A stretch of 64,000 nucleotides of DNA, from the NCBI GenBank assembly GCA_963921425.1, contig OY992835.1, positions 5,270,001 through 5,334,000 on the forward strand. Reading direction: 5' to 3'. Origin of the DNA: Dryas octopetala. Its lineage: Eukaryota > Streptophyta > Magnoliopsida > Rosales > Rosaceae. Every line of letters starts with the position of its first letter. Positions within the stretch are counted from its first letter, which is position 1. Positions 45,309-56,640 of this stretch are shown here, one piece after another. Both the position numbers and the translations under genes were made by a program. The notes under the pieces were generated by a model. The model was not told where the DNA came from. It saw only the letters and a list, made by a program, of their open reading frames with translations, and made no database searches.

Positions 45309-46807
45309 TGTTGAGTGCTCATTTTACACTATTTTATGATACTAACTCCCTAACTCAGAGTGCAAGAACTCGGTATTTTGTGTGTTGTTAGTTTGTTTTT
45401 GTTCTTATAGGATAAAATGAGCAAAGAAGAGAAAAGGAGCCAAAAGGACAATTTTTAGACATTTCCTAGTCAAACTAGGAAAACAAGAGAAATCCTGGTC
45501 AAACCAGGAAAGGGGCCGAAATCCTAGTCGAATGAGGATTCCTAGTCACACTAGGAAACATCAAGTCCCGAACCATCATTGCGGAGCCAGAAATGAGAAA
45601 TCCTGATTGAAACAGGAAATCCTGGTTGAACTAGGAAACCTAACCCTACTAGGGAAAGGAGTCCTAATGACACTAGGAGACCCCAGGGGCAATATGGTCA
45701 TTACGAGAAGTCGAAATGGATAAGGAATCCTTCATTTACAAACCTTCCTAGTCACACTAGGAAATGTTGGTCAAAGTCAACTCTACAAAGTCAAGGTTCC
45801 TGAAGCTTCTAGAAGGTGGTGGACATCCATGGAAATAAATGGAGGGAAGAAATGAATTCAAATTCAAATGGAGATGAGGGGCAAAATGGGAAGTCAAAGT
45901 TAATGGTCAAGGGTCAACTATGACAAGGTCAACAAGTCAAATGGGCCATGGGCCTATGCAATGCCGAAATCTGAAGGGGCCATGCATGCATGCATGCACC
46001 AGCCCAAGAGGAAGTCCATGCGCAAGCCCAAGCCTATCAGCCATGCGCAAAACCCTAGGGGGCTGGTGTGTGTCACTTAAGCCCAAGTCATGCAGCCCAC
46101 AAGCCAAAGCCCAAGAAATCCCAGCTGAAAAAGAAGTCAAAACCCTGGAAAAAAGAGCACCAATTTCGACAGCAATTCTGTAATTCTCCAGAACGAATCA
46201 GGTAGCATGCCATATATGGTTGGAAAGATACGGATGTTAGCTTCGCAGGGAATTTTACGGATTTCAATTCCGAGTTTTCTAGCTCAAGATATGGCCATTT
46301 TAGTGGAGGTAGTGCAGCAGTTCCGCGAGCTGAAAAAGGAGTTACGCCCAAAAAGAGCCCAAATCAGCCCAAGGCCCATGCTTGGCCGAAAATTATAAGC
46401 CTTGGTGTGCAAGGAATGCACTTATCCCACATTGAAGAGAAAGAGAAATCTCAGCCCCACTTCCCTCTATAAATATATCTCTAAAAATCAGAAAAGGGGT
46501 TCTGTTCTGAAGTTCTCTTCTATTTCTTTTAATTTTTGTAGCCCTAGCAGCCTCTCTCCTCTCCTCTTGCCGCAAACCCTAGCAGCTTCCCTCTCCCTTG
46601 TTTTTCTTGTGCCGCAGCCACCTTCTCTCCCTTCCTTTTTATTCTTCTTCTTTTCTTTTGTGGCCGAACCTAGCAGCCACCTTTTCTTGTGTGCTTTCTT
46701 TTATTTTGTGCTGAACTGAAGAAGGAGGATCAAGTGAAGCCGCAGCTACCACCAGCAGCCACGCCATCACCACCTTGCTGCCACCTTGCCGAGCACCTCA
46801 GCCTCCT
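45309..46807 (+). repeat. A2 5' LTR, left part
   Basis: Starts TGTTGAGTGC. From about 45480 to 45745 it follows the N family (CCAGGGGCAATATGGTCATT), elsewhere the A family. TATA: CTATAAATATAT near 46467-46478. It ends at the CTCCT duplication. Confidence 0.88.
46803..46807. repeat. Target-site duplication of A1 (CTCCT), left copy
   Basis: The right copy is at 59183-59187. Joining them gives CACCTCAGCCTCCTCGCCG, the sequence found at the same place in A1's own LTR (about 48335-48353). Confidence 0.95.
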
Positions 46808-46960
46808 TGTTGAGTGCTCATTTTACACTATTTTATGATACTAACTCCCTAACTCAGAGTGCAAGAACTCGGTATTTTGTGTGTTGTTAGTTTGTTTTTG
46901 TTCTTATAGGATAAAATGAGCAAAGAAGAGAAAAGGAGCCAAAAGGACCATTTTTAGACA

Positions 46961-47270
46961 TTTCCTAGTCAAACTAGGAAAACGAGAGAAATCCTGGTCA
47001 CACCAGGAAATGCCGCATCCCAGTCAAACTAGGATTCCTAGTCTCATAAGGAAAGATCAAGCTTGAATAAGAAGGAACCATGATGATCAGAAGCCAGAAA
47101 TGAGAAATCCTAGTTGGAGCAGGAAATCCTATGTCAACTAGGAAACCTAATCCAAGTAGGAAATGGAGTCCTAATGAAGATAGGAATCATGAGGGGCAAA
47201 ATGGTAATTGTGAAATTCCAAGTGAGATAGAAATCCTAAGTCAACAAGGATTCCTAGGTGGACAAGGAAA
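46961..47270. repeat. U3 array of short inverted repeats (A1 5' LTR)
   Basis: Clear members are TCCTAGT-CAA-ACTAGGA (46963-46979) and TCCTGGT-CAC-ACCAGGA (46992-47008), followed by weaker copies such as TCCTATG-TCA-ACTAGGA (about 47127-47143). The identical array is in the 3' LTR. Comparable arrays occur in every N LTR, usually with more perfect members. Confidence 0.8.
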
Positions 47271-47973
47271 TGTTGGTCAAAGTCAACTCTACAAAGTCAA
47301 GGTTCCAAAAGCTTCTAGAAGGTGGTGGACATCCATGGAAATAAATGGAGGGAAGAAAGGAATTCAAATTCAAATGGAGATGAGGGGCAAAATGGGAAGT
47401 CAAAGTTAATGGTCAAGGGTCAACTATGACAAAGTCAACAAGTCAAATGGGCCATGGGCCTATGCAATGCCGAAATCTGAAGGGGCCATGCATGCATGCA
47501 TGCGCCAGCCCAAGAGGAAGTCCATGCGCAAGCCCAAGCCTATCAGCCATGCGCAAAACCCTAGGGGGCTGGTGTGTGTCACTTAAGCCCAAGTCATGCA
47601 GCCCACAAGCCAAAGCCCAAGAAATCCTAGCTGGAAAAGAAGTCAAAACCCTGGAAAACAGAGCACCAATTTCGACAGCAATTCTGTAATTCTCCAGAAT
47701 GAATCAGGTAGCATGCCATATATGGTTGGAAAGATACGGATGTTAGCTTCGCAGGGAATTTTACGGATTTCGATTCCGAGTTTTCTAGCTCAAGATATGG
47801 CCATTTTAGTGGAGGTAGCGCAGCAGTTCCGCGAGCTGAAAGAGGAGTTACGCCCAAAAAGAGCCCAAATCAGCCCAAGGCCCATGCTTGGCCGAAAATT
47901 ATAAGCCTTGGTGTGCAAGGAATGCACTTATCCCACATTGAAGAGAAAGAGAAATCTCAGCCCCACTTCCCTC

Positions 47974-47981
47974 TATAAATA
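47974..47981 (+). promoter_or_regulatory. TATA box, A1 5' LTR
   Basis: TATAAATA within CTCTATAAATATAT. It is the only strong match in the right place and is followed by a pyrimidine-rich leader. The 3' LTR copy is at 57807-57814. Confidence 0.65.
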
Positions 47982-49355
47982 TATCTCTAAAAATCAGAAA
48001 AGGGGTCTGTTCTGTTCTCTCCCTTTGCTCCTCTTTAATTTTCAGCAGCCACCATTTCTTTCTTTTTATTTTCTGAAGCAAACCCTAGCCGCAGCACCCT
48101 CTCTCTTGTTCTTCTCTAGCCGCAGCCCACACTCTCTCCCTCCTCTTTATTTTCTTTTTCTTCTCTTGTCTGGCCGAACACTAGCAGCCACTTTATCATG
48201 TTTTTCCTTTAATTTGTGCTGAACGGAAGAAGGAGGAAGTGAAGCCAAGCCGCAGCCACCACCACCTAGTTGCGCCACCAAGCCGCAGCCACCTCCAGCA
48301 GCCACGCCATCACCACCTTGCTGCCACCTTGCCGAGCACCTCAGCCTCCTCGCCGTGGAGCCAAAGGCCGAGCAGCCCCATTGCGCACCACCATTGCAGC
48401 CGCACCTCCACCTTGCTGCCCCGGCTTGATCTCTCTCCCTTTCTTTTATTTTCATGATTTTAATCATGCATTATTTATTTGTGAATTTAATTATGTGTAG
48501 CTGAATATTGGGCTAGGGCTAGGATGAAGCCCTAGCATTGCTGTTCACTTTTACTATGGATTATTAATATTTTGATTGTTTATATGTTGACAAATCTTGG
48601 ATCTCTGTTTAAATTGAATCTATTTGTTTCGCATCTTTGACTGATCACCTTAGGTTGCATGCATCTAGATATATGTTGTGAAACTAAATAAGCTCGAAAG
48701 GATGATAGTTTCAATAGGCAACAAGTGGGTATCCTAAGATAATATTCATGAGAAAAGAGATCATAGATGACATACAGTACATTAATTTGGAGCCATGCGC
48801 TATGTGTTTGTCACTCTCACAGATCGTAACGACTCTTGCATGGGTAACAGCTGTTTTAGCTTAGAACTAGGGAACATGCAAGTTAACTGGCTAAGGAAGG
48901 CCCAAGAAGCTCTTAGTTTATGCACAGTAAGGGGAGTAATTGCTAAAAGTGACTAGCCAAACCTTTTAGTAGACGAACTTTGTCAACATGTTTATTTATT
49001 GATTGTTAATATCCATAGTAGAGTGAATGGTATGCTAGTGGTGGATTCTGACCCCTAGTGTTTCTTTATCATTGTTTTATCCAAATTCATTCAGTTGTTA
49101 TTTTAAAGTTTTGTCATTTATCTGTTAGTTTTTCCAGTCTCAAAAACCAATCAAAACCCCCCATTTGCGTGTGTGAGTTAGAGTTGAGTTAATTGAATTT
49201 AATTGAGTTAGTAATCGTACGCTAGTACAATTCCCTGTGGGATCGACCTCGTATTTGTAAGCTTTGCTACTTAGCGATTCGTGCACTTGCGAGTTAACCT
49301 AGAGTTGTTAAAAAGGTTTATTATAATTGCTCTAGGAAAACATACAACAAGTTTT

Positions 49356-49373
49356 TGGCGCCGTTGCCGGGGA
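49356..49373 (+). promoter_or_regulatory. Primer-binding site, tRNA-Asp (A1)
   Basis: TGGCGCCGTTGCCGGGGA, fully complementary to the tRNA-Asp 3' end, six bases after the LTR. Confidence 0.95.
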
Positions 49374-49488
49374 ATTGTTATTTGTGTTGATTGCTAGTTT
49401 AATTATCTTTAGTTAAGTCATTTTAGTTAGGTTTTATTTTCTGTTTTCATTTTTGTTTCTCACTGATTTCTCTTGTTTCTAAGGTACA

Positions 49489-52400
49489 ATGGAAGAATCA
49501 AATCCGAAGATCACTCCTCTTTCACGCGTAGAAGGCCAAAAGGTGTTGAGTGCGTACAAGGGAAGGCCGAGACTCAATTGGACACCATTAAGGATGAGGT
49601 CGACTCTTGTGTCGCCGAGAGGGAGTGAATCTGAAGAAGCATACGAAGAGGAGAAATCAGAAGAGGAAGTCGAGGAGACCTTGCAGCCGAATGCATCTCA
49701 AATGAGAATACCTTTGAGTGATTATTCGTCTCCAACGCTTCTAGCTCAACCAACGTGCATTGCTTACTCTCAAGTGGAAGCTGATTTTGAACTTTCAAGT
49801 GGGACAATCAAACTTCTTCCATTATTTCATGGGTTAGAAGGAGAGGATCCCTACGTGCATATCAAGGAATTTCATGCAATATGCGAGATTGGCAAGCTGA
49901 GGGGGTTGAGCGATGATCAAAGAAAGTTAAGGTTATTTCCATTCTCTCTTAAAGATAAAGCTAAACAGTGGTTGTTTTCCTTGCAGGTCGCTTCAATTAC
50001 AACATGGGAGGAACTGGCATCTAAGTTTCTTCTGAGGTTCTATCCAGTTAGCAAGACTATCATCATGAGGAAGCAGATCTTAGGGTTTACACAATCAGAG
50101 GATGAAGTGTTTCATGAGAGTTGGGAAAGGTATCAAGAGCTTCTGACTTCGTGTCCGCACCATAATTTTGCCCCGTGGATGCAGATTGAGTATTTTTATG
50201 AGGGTCTGTTGGATCAAGATCGTAATATGGTGGATATGACATGTGGAGGAGCACTGGAAAAGAAGACTTTTGAGGAAGCATGGACACTCTTTGACACATT
50301 GGCATTGAGTTCACAGCAGTGGAATAGACGGAAAAGAGTGGAAAAGAAATCAGCTATGGAAGCTGAGATGTCTGAACTTAAGCAAATGATGCAGGTTCTG
50401 ATGGCGAATCAAGGAGCTAGGTCATCACAAGGAGAGCCATGTTTTGAGGTTGAAAAAGTTAAAGTTAGACAGAGTGTACAATCCCCTGTTAAGCAACGAA
50501 GTACTTATTTGGAGGACATGATTGCCGCACTAGCTCAGAGTACAACTTCGATGTCTAATGATACTAAGATGTTTATGAATAAGACTGAGGAGCAGTTGAG
50601 TGTCACAGCTAAAGCTATCTCGAATTTGGAAGCCCAATTGGAACAAGTGACTTTAACCTTGGACAAAGTGGTAAAGGGTGCACCAATTCAGGATAAGGCC
50701 GAAGCAATCACTACTTTGAGAAGTGGGAAAGTGATTGACAACAAAGTGGGCACTACTCAAGATGATAATGCAGGAAATGAGGATGAAGTTGAGATATTAG
50801 AGCCTGAACAAGTGGAAAAGTACAAGAGGGATGAAGTTAAGGTTAAGGATGAGGAAGAGGAGGAAAGAAAGAAGCAAGAAAAGCACATTGCTACACGTGC
50901 TAGCAAGAAGGCCGAGATTACTTCCTCTATTCCAAGAGCTCCGTTGCCTTTCCCTCAACGTCAATGGAAGCAAAATAAGGATGAGCAAGCCAAGGAAATT
51001 TTGGAGATGTTTAAGAAAGTGGAAATCAACATTCCTTTGCTTGATGCTATTCAGCAGATTCCTAAGTATGCCAAGTTTTTGAAGGAATTGTGCACACACA
51101 AGAGGAAGTTCAAAGAACATGAGCAGGTGTGTCTAAGTGAAGAAGTAAGTGCTGTTTTGCAAAGGAAGTTGCCGCCCAAGTTGAAAGATCCTGGCAGTTT
51201 CACAATTCCATGTTTGGTGGGGAATCATAAGTTTGAGAAGGCATTGCTGGATTTGGGAGCAAGTATTAATTTGATGCCATATTCAGTTTTCGCACAGTTG
51301 GGCATAGGAGATCTTAAACCTACTAGTGTTACTCTTCAATTGGCAGATCGTTCAGTAAAGGTTCCGAAAGGTGTGGTTGAAGATGTGCTGGTTCGGGTTG
51401 CAGATTTGATCATGCCCGCTGATTTTATCATTCTTGAAATGGAGGATACCCCAATTAGAGGGAATGAGCTACCGATCATATTGGGAAGACCGTTCATGGC
51501 CACAGCGAACACCAAGATTGATGTGAGTAATGGGAAGTTGACAATGTCTGTACTTGGTGAAACGGTTGAGTTTGATGTTTTTGGTGCAATGAGGTATCCA
51601 AAGGAGGAGGATGATTGCTTGAGGATTGATAGTTTGGACCCATTGGTTGAGGAAGTGGGCGAAACTAATCTTGCAGAAGATACATTGGAGGTTGCCTTGG
51701 GAGCACTCGAGTCTAGTGAGCTGGATGAAAACGTGGAAACAACTCCTACACGTTTGGAGGGCAACCGACCTCTCAGGAATAAGTGGTTCAACCAGTTTGA
51801 AATGTTAGTGCCTACGAATCAGAAAACGCTTCCTTCTATTGAGCAAGCACCTAAGTTGGAGCTGAAACCGTTACCGGAGCACTTGAAATATGCATTTTTG
51901 GGAGAAAATGAGACCTTGCCTGTGATTATTGCAGCTAATTTGAGTGCAAGCGAGGAAGAAAGACTCTTGAGAGTTCTGAAGGAAAATCGGTTAGCATTGG
52001 GATGGACCATAGCCGATATCAAGGGAATCTCACCCACAGTATGTATGCATAGGATTTTACTTGAGGAGGAATCCAAGCCTACTCGTGATGCCCAAAGAAG
52101 ACTGAATCCAACTCTGAAGGAAGTTGTGCGTAATGAGGTAATCAAATTGTTGGATGTTGGTATTATTTATCCTATTAGTGATTCGAAGTGGGTTAGTCCT
52201 GTTCAAGTAGTGCCAAAGAAAAGTGGTATTACTGTGGTGAAGAATGAGCATAATGAGTTGGTTCCCCAAAGGATGCAAACCGGTTGGCGTGTCTGTATTG
52301 ATTATCGAAAGCTTAACACCGCAACAAGGAAGGATCATTTTCCTTTGCCATTTATCGACCAGATGTTGGAAAGGTTGGCCGGCCATAGTCACTATTGTTT

Positions 52401-54741
52401 TTTGGATGGGTACAGTGGGTACAATCAGATTGCTATTGCACCCGAGGATCAAGAGAAGACCACTTTCACATGTCCATTTGGTACGTTTGCTTATAGAAGG
52501 ATGCCATTCGGATTGTGCAATGCTCCTGCAACGTTTCAGAGATGCATGATGTCTATTTTCTCTGATATGGTGGAACGAATCATTGAGGTATTTATGGATG
52601 ATTTTTCTGTTTTTGGTTCGTCTTTTGATGCATGTCTGGATAATTTGTCTTTAGTTCTGAAAAGATGTCAAGAAGCCAATCTAGTGCTTAATTGGGAGAA
52701 ATGTCATTTTATGGTCCAACAAGGGATAGTATTGGGTCATGTGATTTCGAAGGAGGGCATACAAGTTGATAAAGCTAAGATTGATGTGATACAAAGATTG
52801 CTGCCTCCGTCGAGTGTTAAAGAAGTAAGGAGTTTTCTAGGCCATGCTGGGTTCTATAGGAGGTTCATTAAGGACTTTTCTAAGATTTCTAGGCCTCTGT
52901 GCACCTTATTGCAAAAAGAGGTGAACTTCGAGTTTAATGAGGATTGCTTGGTTGCCTTTAACAAATTGAAGAAGCTACTCACTTCTGCTCCGATCATTAT
53001 GCCACCTGATTGGAACTTGCCATTTGAGCTCATGTGTGATGCAAGTGATTATGCTGTTGGAGCTGTTTTGGGACAGAGAGTTGAGAAGCTGCCACATGTG
53101 ATTTATTATGCAAGCAGGACTCTGAATGATGCACAGTTGAATTATTCTACTACCGAGAAGGAGTTGCTTGCTGTGATCTTTGCTTTGGAGAAATTTAGAA
53201 GTTATTTGATTGGGTCTAAGATCATCATCTACACGGATCATGCCGCTCTCAAGTATCTGCTGAATAAGAAAGACGCCAAGCCGAGGTTGATTAGATGGAC
53301 TCTGTTGCTACAGGAATTTGATATTGAGATCAAGGATAAGAAAGGGTGTGAGAATGTGGTAGCAGACCATTTGAGTAGACTCGTCAATGAGGAACAGTCT
53401 GAAGAGTCACTACCGTTACGAGAGTCATTCCCGGACGAGCAGCTTTTCGCCATTTTGACTACTCCATGGTATGCTGACATAGCTAATTATTTAGCAAGTG
53501 GCGTGTTGCCCAATGATCTGACACACTACCAAAGGAAGAAGTTTTTGCATGATGTCAGACAGTATGTGTGGGATGATCCTTATTTGTTCAAATATGGGTC
53601 AGATCAGTTGATAAGACGATGTGTACCGGAATTGGAGCAGAGGAATATTATTGAGATGTGTCATTCTAAAGAATGTGGAGGCCATGGTGGAGGAACTAAG
53701 ACCGCTTACAAGATTCTTCAAGCAGGTTTCTTTTGGCCCACTATTTTTCATGATTGTCATCAGTTTTATCTCACATGTGACAGATGTCAGAAGATGGGAA
53801 ATATTTCTGCTCGTGATCAGATGCCACTGAACTTCATGTTGGAAGTCGAAATCTTTGATGTTTGGGGTATAGATTTCATGGGGCCATTTCCATCTTCTTT
53901 TGGATACGAGTACATTCTGGTGGGAGTTGATTATGTGTCTAAGTGGGTGGAAGCTGTCGCTTGTAGGACTAATGATGCTCGAGTGGTCTTGAATTTCCTT
54001 AAGACCAATATCTTTGCACGATTTGGTACCCCGAGAGCAATCATTAGTGATGGGGGATCGCATTTTTGCAATAAGCTATTTGAGGCCGTGATGAAGAAGT
54101 ATGGAATAAGGCATAAAGTGGCTACTCCCTATCATCCACAGACGAGTGGGCAAGTGGAAATATCGAATCGTGAGATCAAGTTCATTTTGGAAAGAACGGT
54201 GCTCGCCAATAGGAAGGATTGGTCTACTAAGCTTAATGATGCATTGTGGGCTTATCGCACTGCTTACAAGACACCCATTGGAATGTCTCCGTTTCGATTA
54301 ATCTATGGGAAAGCTTGCCATTTACCAGTTGAGCTTGAGCATAAGGCATATTGGGCGATTAAGAAGTTCAATTTTGATATTCATGCCGCTGGTGAGAAAA
54401 GGAAGTTGCAACTTAGTGAGCTGGAAGAAATACGACATTTCGCATATGAGAATGCTAAGTTGTACAAGGAAAGGACCAAGAGGTACCATGATAAGAAGCT
54501 ACGTCCAAGAGAATTCTTCGTCGGAGGGAAGGTGTTGTTATATGATACAAGATTACGTCTCTTCCCAGGCAAGTTGCGTTCGAGATGGACCGGACCTTAT
54601 GAGGTGATTAGAGTGTTTCCCTATGGTACAGTTGAAATCAAGAATCCGAAGAATGGGAACATATTTAAGGTCAATGGTCATCGTGTGAAGCCTTTCCTTG
54701 AACCTGATTTTGAGCTGAACCAAGAGAAAATTGATTTCTAG
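49489..54741 (+). CDS. Gag-Pol polyprotein of A1, 1750 aa, Ty3/gypsy Athila type
   Basis: One frame encodes every protein needed for retrotransposition. The acidic N-terminus is followed by the Gag domain at about 115-280 ([24 protein letters not shown]); no CCHC knuckle is seen. The aspartic protease has D588-L-G-A-S and ILGRPF 664-669. Reverse transcriptase spans about 885-1065 with FLDGYSG (D973) and FMDD (D1037, D1038), a variant of YxDD. RNase H has D1184, E1223 or E1225, and TD1250H. The integrase zinc domain is H1392, H1399, C1430, C1433. The DDE core is D1462, D1521, E1557, with exactly 35 residues between the last two. The C-terminus has a WTGPYEV module and no chromodomain. Gag and Pol are fused without frameshift or stop, so how excess Gag is made is unclear. 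The start is the first Met after the leader and is shared with A2. It lies 116 bp after the PBS. All catalytic residues are intact. Confidence 0.96.
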   Translation: MEESNPKITPLSRVEGQKVLSAYKGRPRLNWTPLRMRSTLVSPRGSESEEAYEEEKSEEEVEETLQPNASQMRIPLSDYSSPTLLAQPTCIAYSQVEADFELSSGTIKLLPLFHGLEGEDPYVHIKEFHAICEIGKLRGLSDDQRKLRLFPFSLKDKAKQWLFSLQVASITTWEELASKFLLRFYPVSKTIIMRKQILGFTQSEDEVFHESWERYQELLTSCPHHNFAPWMQIEYFYEGLLDQDRNMVDMTCGGALEKKTFEEAWTLFDTLALSSQQWNRRKRVEKKSAMEAEMSELKQMMQVLMANQGARSSQGEPCFEVEKVKVRQSVQSPVKQRSTYLEDMIAALAQSTTSMSNDTKMFMNKTEEQLSVTAKAISNLEAQLEQVTLTLDKVVKGAPIQDKAEAITTLRSGKVIDNKVGTTQDDNAGNEDEVEILEPEQVEKYKRDEVKVKDEEEEERKKQEKHIATRASKKAEITSSIPRAPLPFPQRQWKQNKDEQAKEILEMFKKVEINIPLLDAIQQIPKYAKFLKELCTHKRKFKEHEQVCLSEEVSAVLQRKLPPKLKDPGSFTIPCLVGNHKFEKALLDLGASINLMPYSVFAQLGIGDLKPTSVTLQLADRSVKVPKGVVEDVLVRVADLIMPADFIILEMEDTPIRGNELPIILGRPFMATANTKIDVSNGKLTMSVLGETVEFDVFGAMRYPKEEDDCLRIDSLDPLVEEVGETNLAEDTLEVALGALESSELDENVETTPTRLEGNRPLRNKWFNQFEMLVPTNQKTLPSIEQAPKLELKPLPEHLKYAFLGENETLPVIIAANLSASEEERLLRVLKENRLALGWTIADIKGISPTVCMHRILLEEESKPTRDAQRRLNPTLKEVVRNEVIKLLDVGIIYPISDSKWVSPVQVVPKKSGITVVKNEHNELVPQRMQTGWRVCIDYRKLNTATRKDHFPLPFIDQMLERLAGHSHYCFLDGYSGYNQIAIAPEDQEKTTFTCPFGTFAYRRMPFGLCNAPATFQRCMMSIFSDMVERIIEVFMDDFSVFGSSFDACLDNLSLVLKRCQEANLVLNWEKCHFMVQQGIVLGHVISKEGIQVDKAKIDVIQRLLPPSSVKEVRSFLGHAGFYRRFIKDFSKISRPLCTLLQKEVNFEFNEDCLVAFNKLKKLLTSAPIIMPPDWNLPFELMCDASDYAVGAVLGQRVEKLPHVIYYASRTLNDAQLNYSTTEKELLAVIFALEKFRSYLIGSKIIIYTDHAALKYLLNKKDAKPRLIRWTLLLQEFDIEIKDKKGCENVVADHLSRLVNEEQSEESLPLRESFPDEQLFAILTTPWYADIANYLASGVLPNDLTHYQRKKFLHDVRQYVWDDPYLFKYGSDQLIRRCVPELEQRNIIEMCHSKECGGHGGGTKTAYKILQAGFFWPTIFHDCHQFYLTCDRCQKMGNISARDQMPLNFMLEVEIFDVWGIDFMGPFPSSFGYEYILVGVDYVSKWVEAVACRTNDARVVLNFLKTNIFARFGTPRAIISDGGSHFCNKLFEAVMKKYGIRHKVATPYHPQTSGQVEISNREIKFILERTVLANRKDWSTKLNDALWAYRTAYKTPIGMSPFRLIYGKACHLPVELEHKAYWAIKKFNFDIHAAGEKRKLQLSELEEIRHFAYENAKLYKERTKRYHDKKLRPREFFVGGKVLLYDTRLRLFPGKLRSRWTGPYEVIRVFPYGTVEIKNPKNGNIFKVNGHRVKPFLEPDFELNQEKIDF

Positions 54742-54775
54742 TACAAGACTAGGTCTGGCTGAAGACATGAAACTT

Positions 54776-54800
54776 AGCGCTTCTTGGGAGGCAACCCAAG
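54776..54800 (+). other. Stem-loop after pol (A1)
   Basis: AGCGCT, two bases, then CTTGGG-AGGCAA-CCCAAG style stem, 35 bp past the stop codon; six stem pairs here, five in N elements. Confidence 0.6.
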
Positions 54801-54970
54801 GGATGGATGATGACAAGGAGGTGATTTCGTACATATGCGTGGGCAAGCCATTTTCACATCAGCCAAGGTACGTTTTCACCCTCTCTTTGCTCAGTTCAGT
54901 AGTTTTGTTTTATTTGTTGTTTTTCCCTTCCTCTTTTCATTACATTGTGCATTACATTTGTCATTCATTT

Positions 54971-55011
54971 AAACATTGAGGACAATGTTTCTTTTAAGTT
55001 TGGGGGTGGGG
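54971..55011 (+). other. Conserved hairpin plus internal polypurine-like tract (A1)
   Basis: AAACATTG-AGGA-CAATGTTT (54971-54990), then CTTTTAAGTTTGGGGGTGGGG. It resembles a second, internal plus-strand primer site. In N elements the stem changes on both sides and remains paired. Confidence 0.65.
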
Positions 55012-55725
55012 AATGCAATGCATTTTTCGTTTTTAGTGTGTAAAAAAAAAAAAAAAAAAAAATTTACTTTTGTTGTAAATTAAGGGTATCAAACCCACAT
55101 TAAAATGCATCTGCTCTTAAGATTTCATTCACCGTAGTGATGGATTCGAATCTTTAGAAGCATGCAACAGTGTTTTTGAGTCTTTTGTTTGTTTTAAGTC
55201 TTGAGTCCCCAACTAATTGATTTCATTATGTATGGTTATTTTGAGCATGTCTAGCTTGTATATATAGTATGTATTCTTCTTTATCTAGTATTGTTTCGTA
55301 ACATGCTTTACAACTCTATGGACTTGTGGCCTTGTTGTCGTAAACTTAAGTGATGACTTGCATGCTTAGAGATGCATATACTTAATAGAGGAGACTTATA
55401 TGACCTAAGTGAGCTATTGAGCCTTGTACTTCAATTCTTGAGTGTGTTTATACTTACTCCAATCCTTTCTTGTCATTTAAGTCGTTGTTTGATCTCATTA
55501 TCATTTTTCTGTTCAAATGCTTGAAATGCACCTAATTTGAATCATTGAACTAGAACTTCTCTCTTACTCTATTCAAAGCATGGATATAACTACATGAATC
55601 CTAGGAGATGATATTAGGCCTTGTTTGTTTTTAACCCATAGCCTAAAGCCTACCCTGTGTTATAACCCTAGTCAAACATTTTGAGCCTAATGACCTTTTC
55701 TTTGTTTACCCCTATACCAAATCCT

Positions 55726-55738
55726 AAGTTTGGGGGAG
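55726..55738 (+). other. Middle polypurine-like motif (A1)
   Basis: AAGTTTGGGGGAG, matching the core of the terminal polypurine tract; present at the same relative place in N2, N3 and N4. Confidence 0.55.
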
Positions 55739-55875
55739 TTTCACTCCTCTACCCGTTTATCTTACCTATGAATTTGCATGGAGTTGGTGAAAATATGAGG
55801 TTGAAAAGAAATGTCTACGCGTAGCTTGATGTAAAAGGAAAATGAATTGTGCTTAAGAGTGTTTGTCGTTCCCTT

Positions 55876-55909
<34 letters not shown>

Positions 55910-56627
55910 AGAATCAAAAATCAAAGGGAAGGGACGATTTCAAAAGATGGAAGTGGAAAGGTGTTCGAATTTGAGCTATGAGTACAAATTATGCAAAGAA
56001 TGCCTCTATTGATTTCCTTGTGCAAATCCATAGTTTGTAGCCTTTGTATTATCCTTTCATTTCAATATCATATCCCTACCACAAGCCTACGTTACAACCT
56101 TGAGTAAAGCCCTATTTGATTTTAAGGGAAATGTAGTATAAAATGTGGAGTCTAGATGAAAGAGAAGCCTATGGTGATTGATTCTATTTCAAGTTTTTGA
56201 TATTCCTTTCATGAGATCATTGCTTCCTTTCAAATGTGCCTTTATTTAATGCCAATATGTGAGCTATTTGTTTTTGTTTACATAAATTCTCTCACATATA
56301 ATTTTGAGTGCACAATTCAACCCAATTTCTGAGTGCTTTATTGGTGAGAGTATGCCTTAGTGAGACTTGAAGTTGAATCTATTTTGTGTATGCTGATTTA
56401 GTCTTGTTTGTCTAACCACTTGAATTTGTGTCAAGGATGGTCTATATATTTCATAGAGGAGTAAGGTATGTTAATTGAAGCATTATTAGAGATTGAGGAA
56501 TAAATTCTATATGTATCTTGCTTGACTATGCTATTTATGGCTGTACTTATGAAGTCATGTGTTGGGATGTTTTGAGTCTGCCTTGAGTCTTTTCTTTGTT
56601 CTTTTTGCTCGAGGACTAGCAAAATCT

Positions 56628-56640
56628 AAGTTTGGGGGTG
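56628..56640 (+). promoter_or_regulatory. Polypurine tract of A1
   Basis: AAGTTTGGGGGTG directly before the 3' LTR. The preceding CTAGCAAAATCT is identical to that in N2, N5 and N6. Confidence 0.9.

Larger units (their letters stand above)
46808..49349 (+). repeat. 5' LTR of A1
   Basis: TGTTGAGTGC to CATACAACA. The U3 carries the inverted-repeat array (46961-47270). A TATA box lies at 47974-47981, followed by a CT- and CAG/CCACC-rich leader. The U5 segment has TTCCCTGTGGGATCGACC (49231-49248). Confidence 0.96.
54742..56640 (+). other. A1 non-coding tract between pol and 3' LTR
   Basis: 1.9 kb without a credible gene; Athila relatives often carry an env-like gene here, and none is visible. 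It holds the post-pol stem-loop, the AAACATTG hairpin, three AAGTTTGGGGG motifs, an A-run (about 55043-55062) and a 30-base A-run (55877-55906). It aligns with the tracts of N1-N6 and D1. Confidence 0.8.

Noticed and set aside
48072-48467. Overlapping frames rich in His, Pro, Ala and Gly (also 58072-58300)
   Set aside because: CAGCCACC-rich leader in A1's LTRs; present on both strands and without domain signature.
49574-54846. Minus-strand open frames opposite A1 gag-pol
   Set aside because: They are antisense shadows of the strongly supported plus-strand polyprotein.
55877-55906. 30-base A-run as a possible poly(A) tail of a processed gene
   Set aside because: It lies within A1's non-coding tract, has no gene before it and no target duplication; N elements have pyrimidine runs at the same place.
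54742-56640. Env-like gene downstream of pol, expected in some Athila elements
   Set aside because: No frame of useful length, no signal peptide or membrane segment; the tract is non-coding in all copies.
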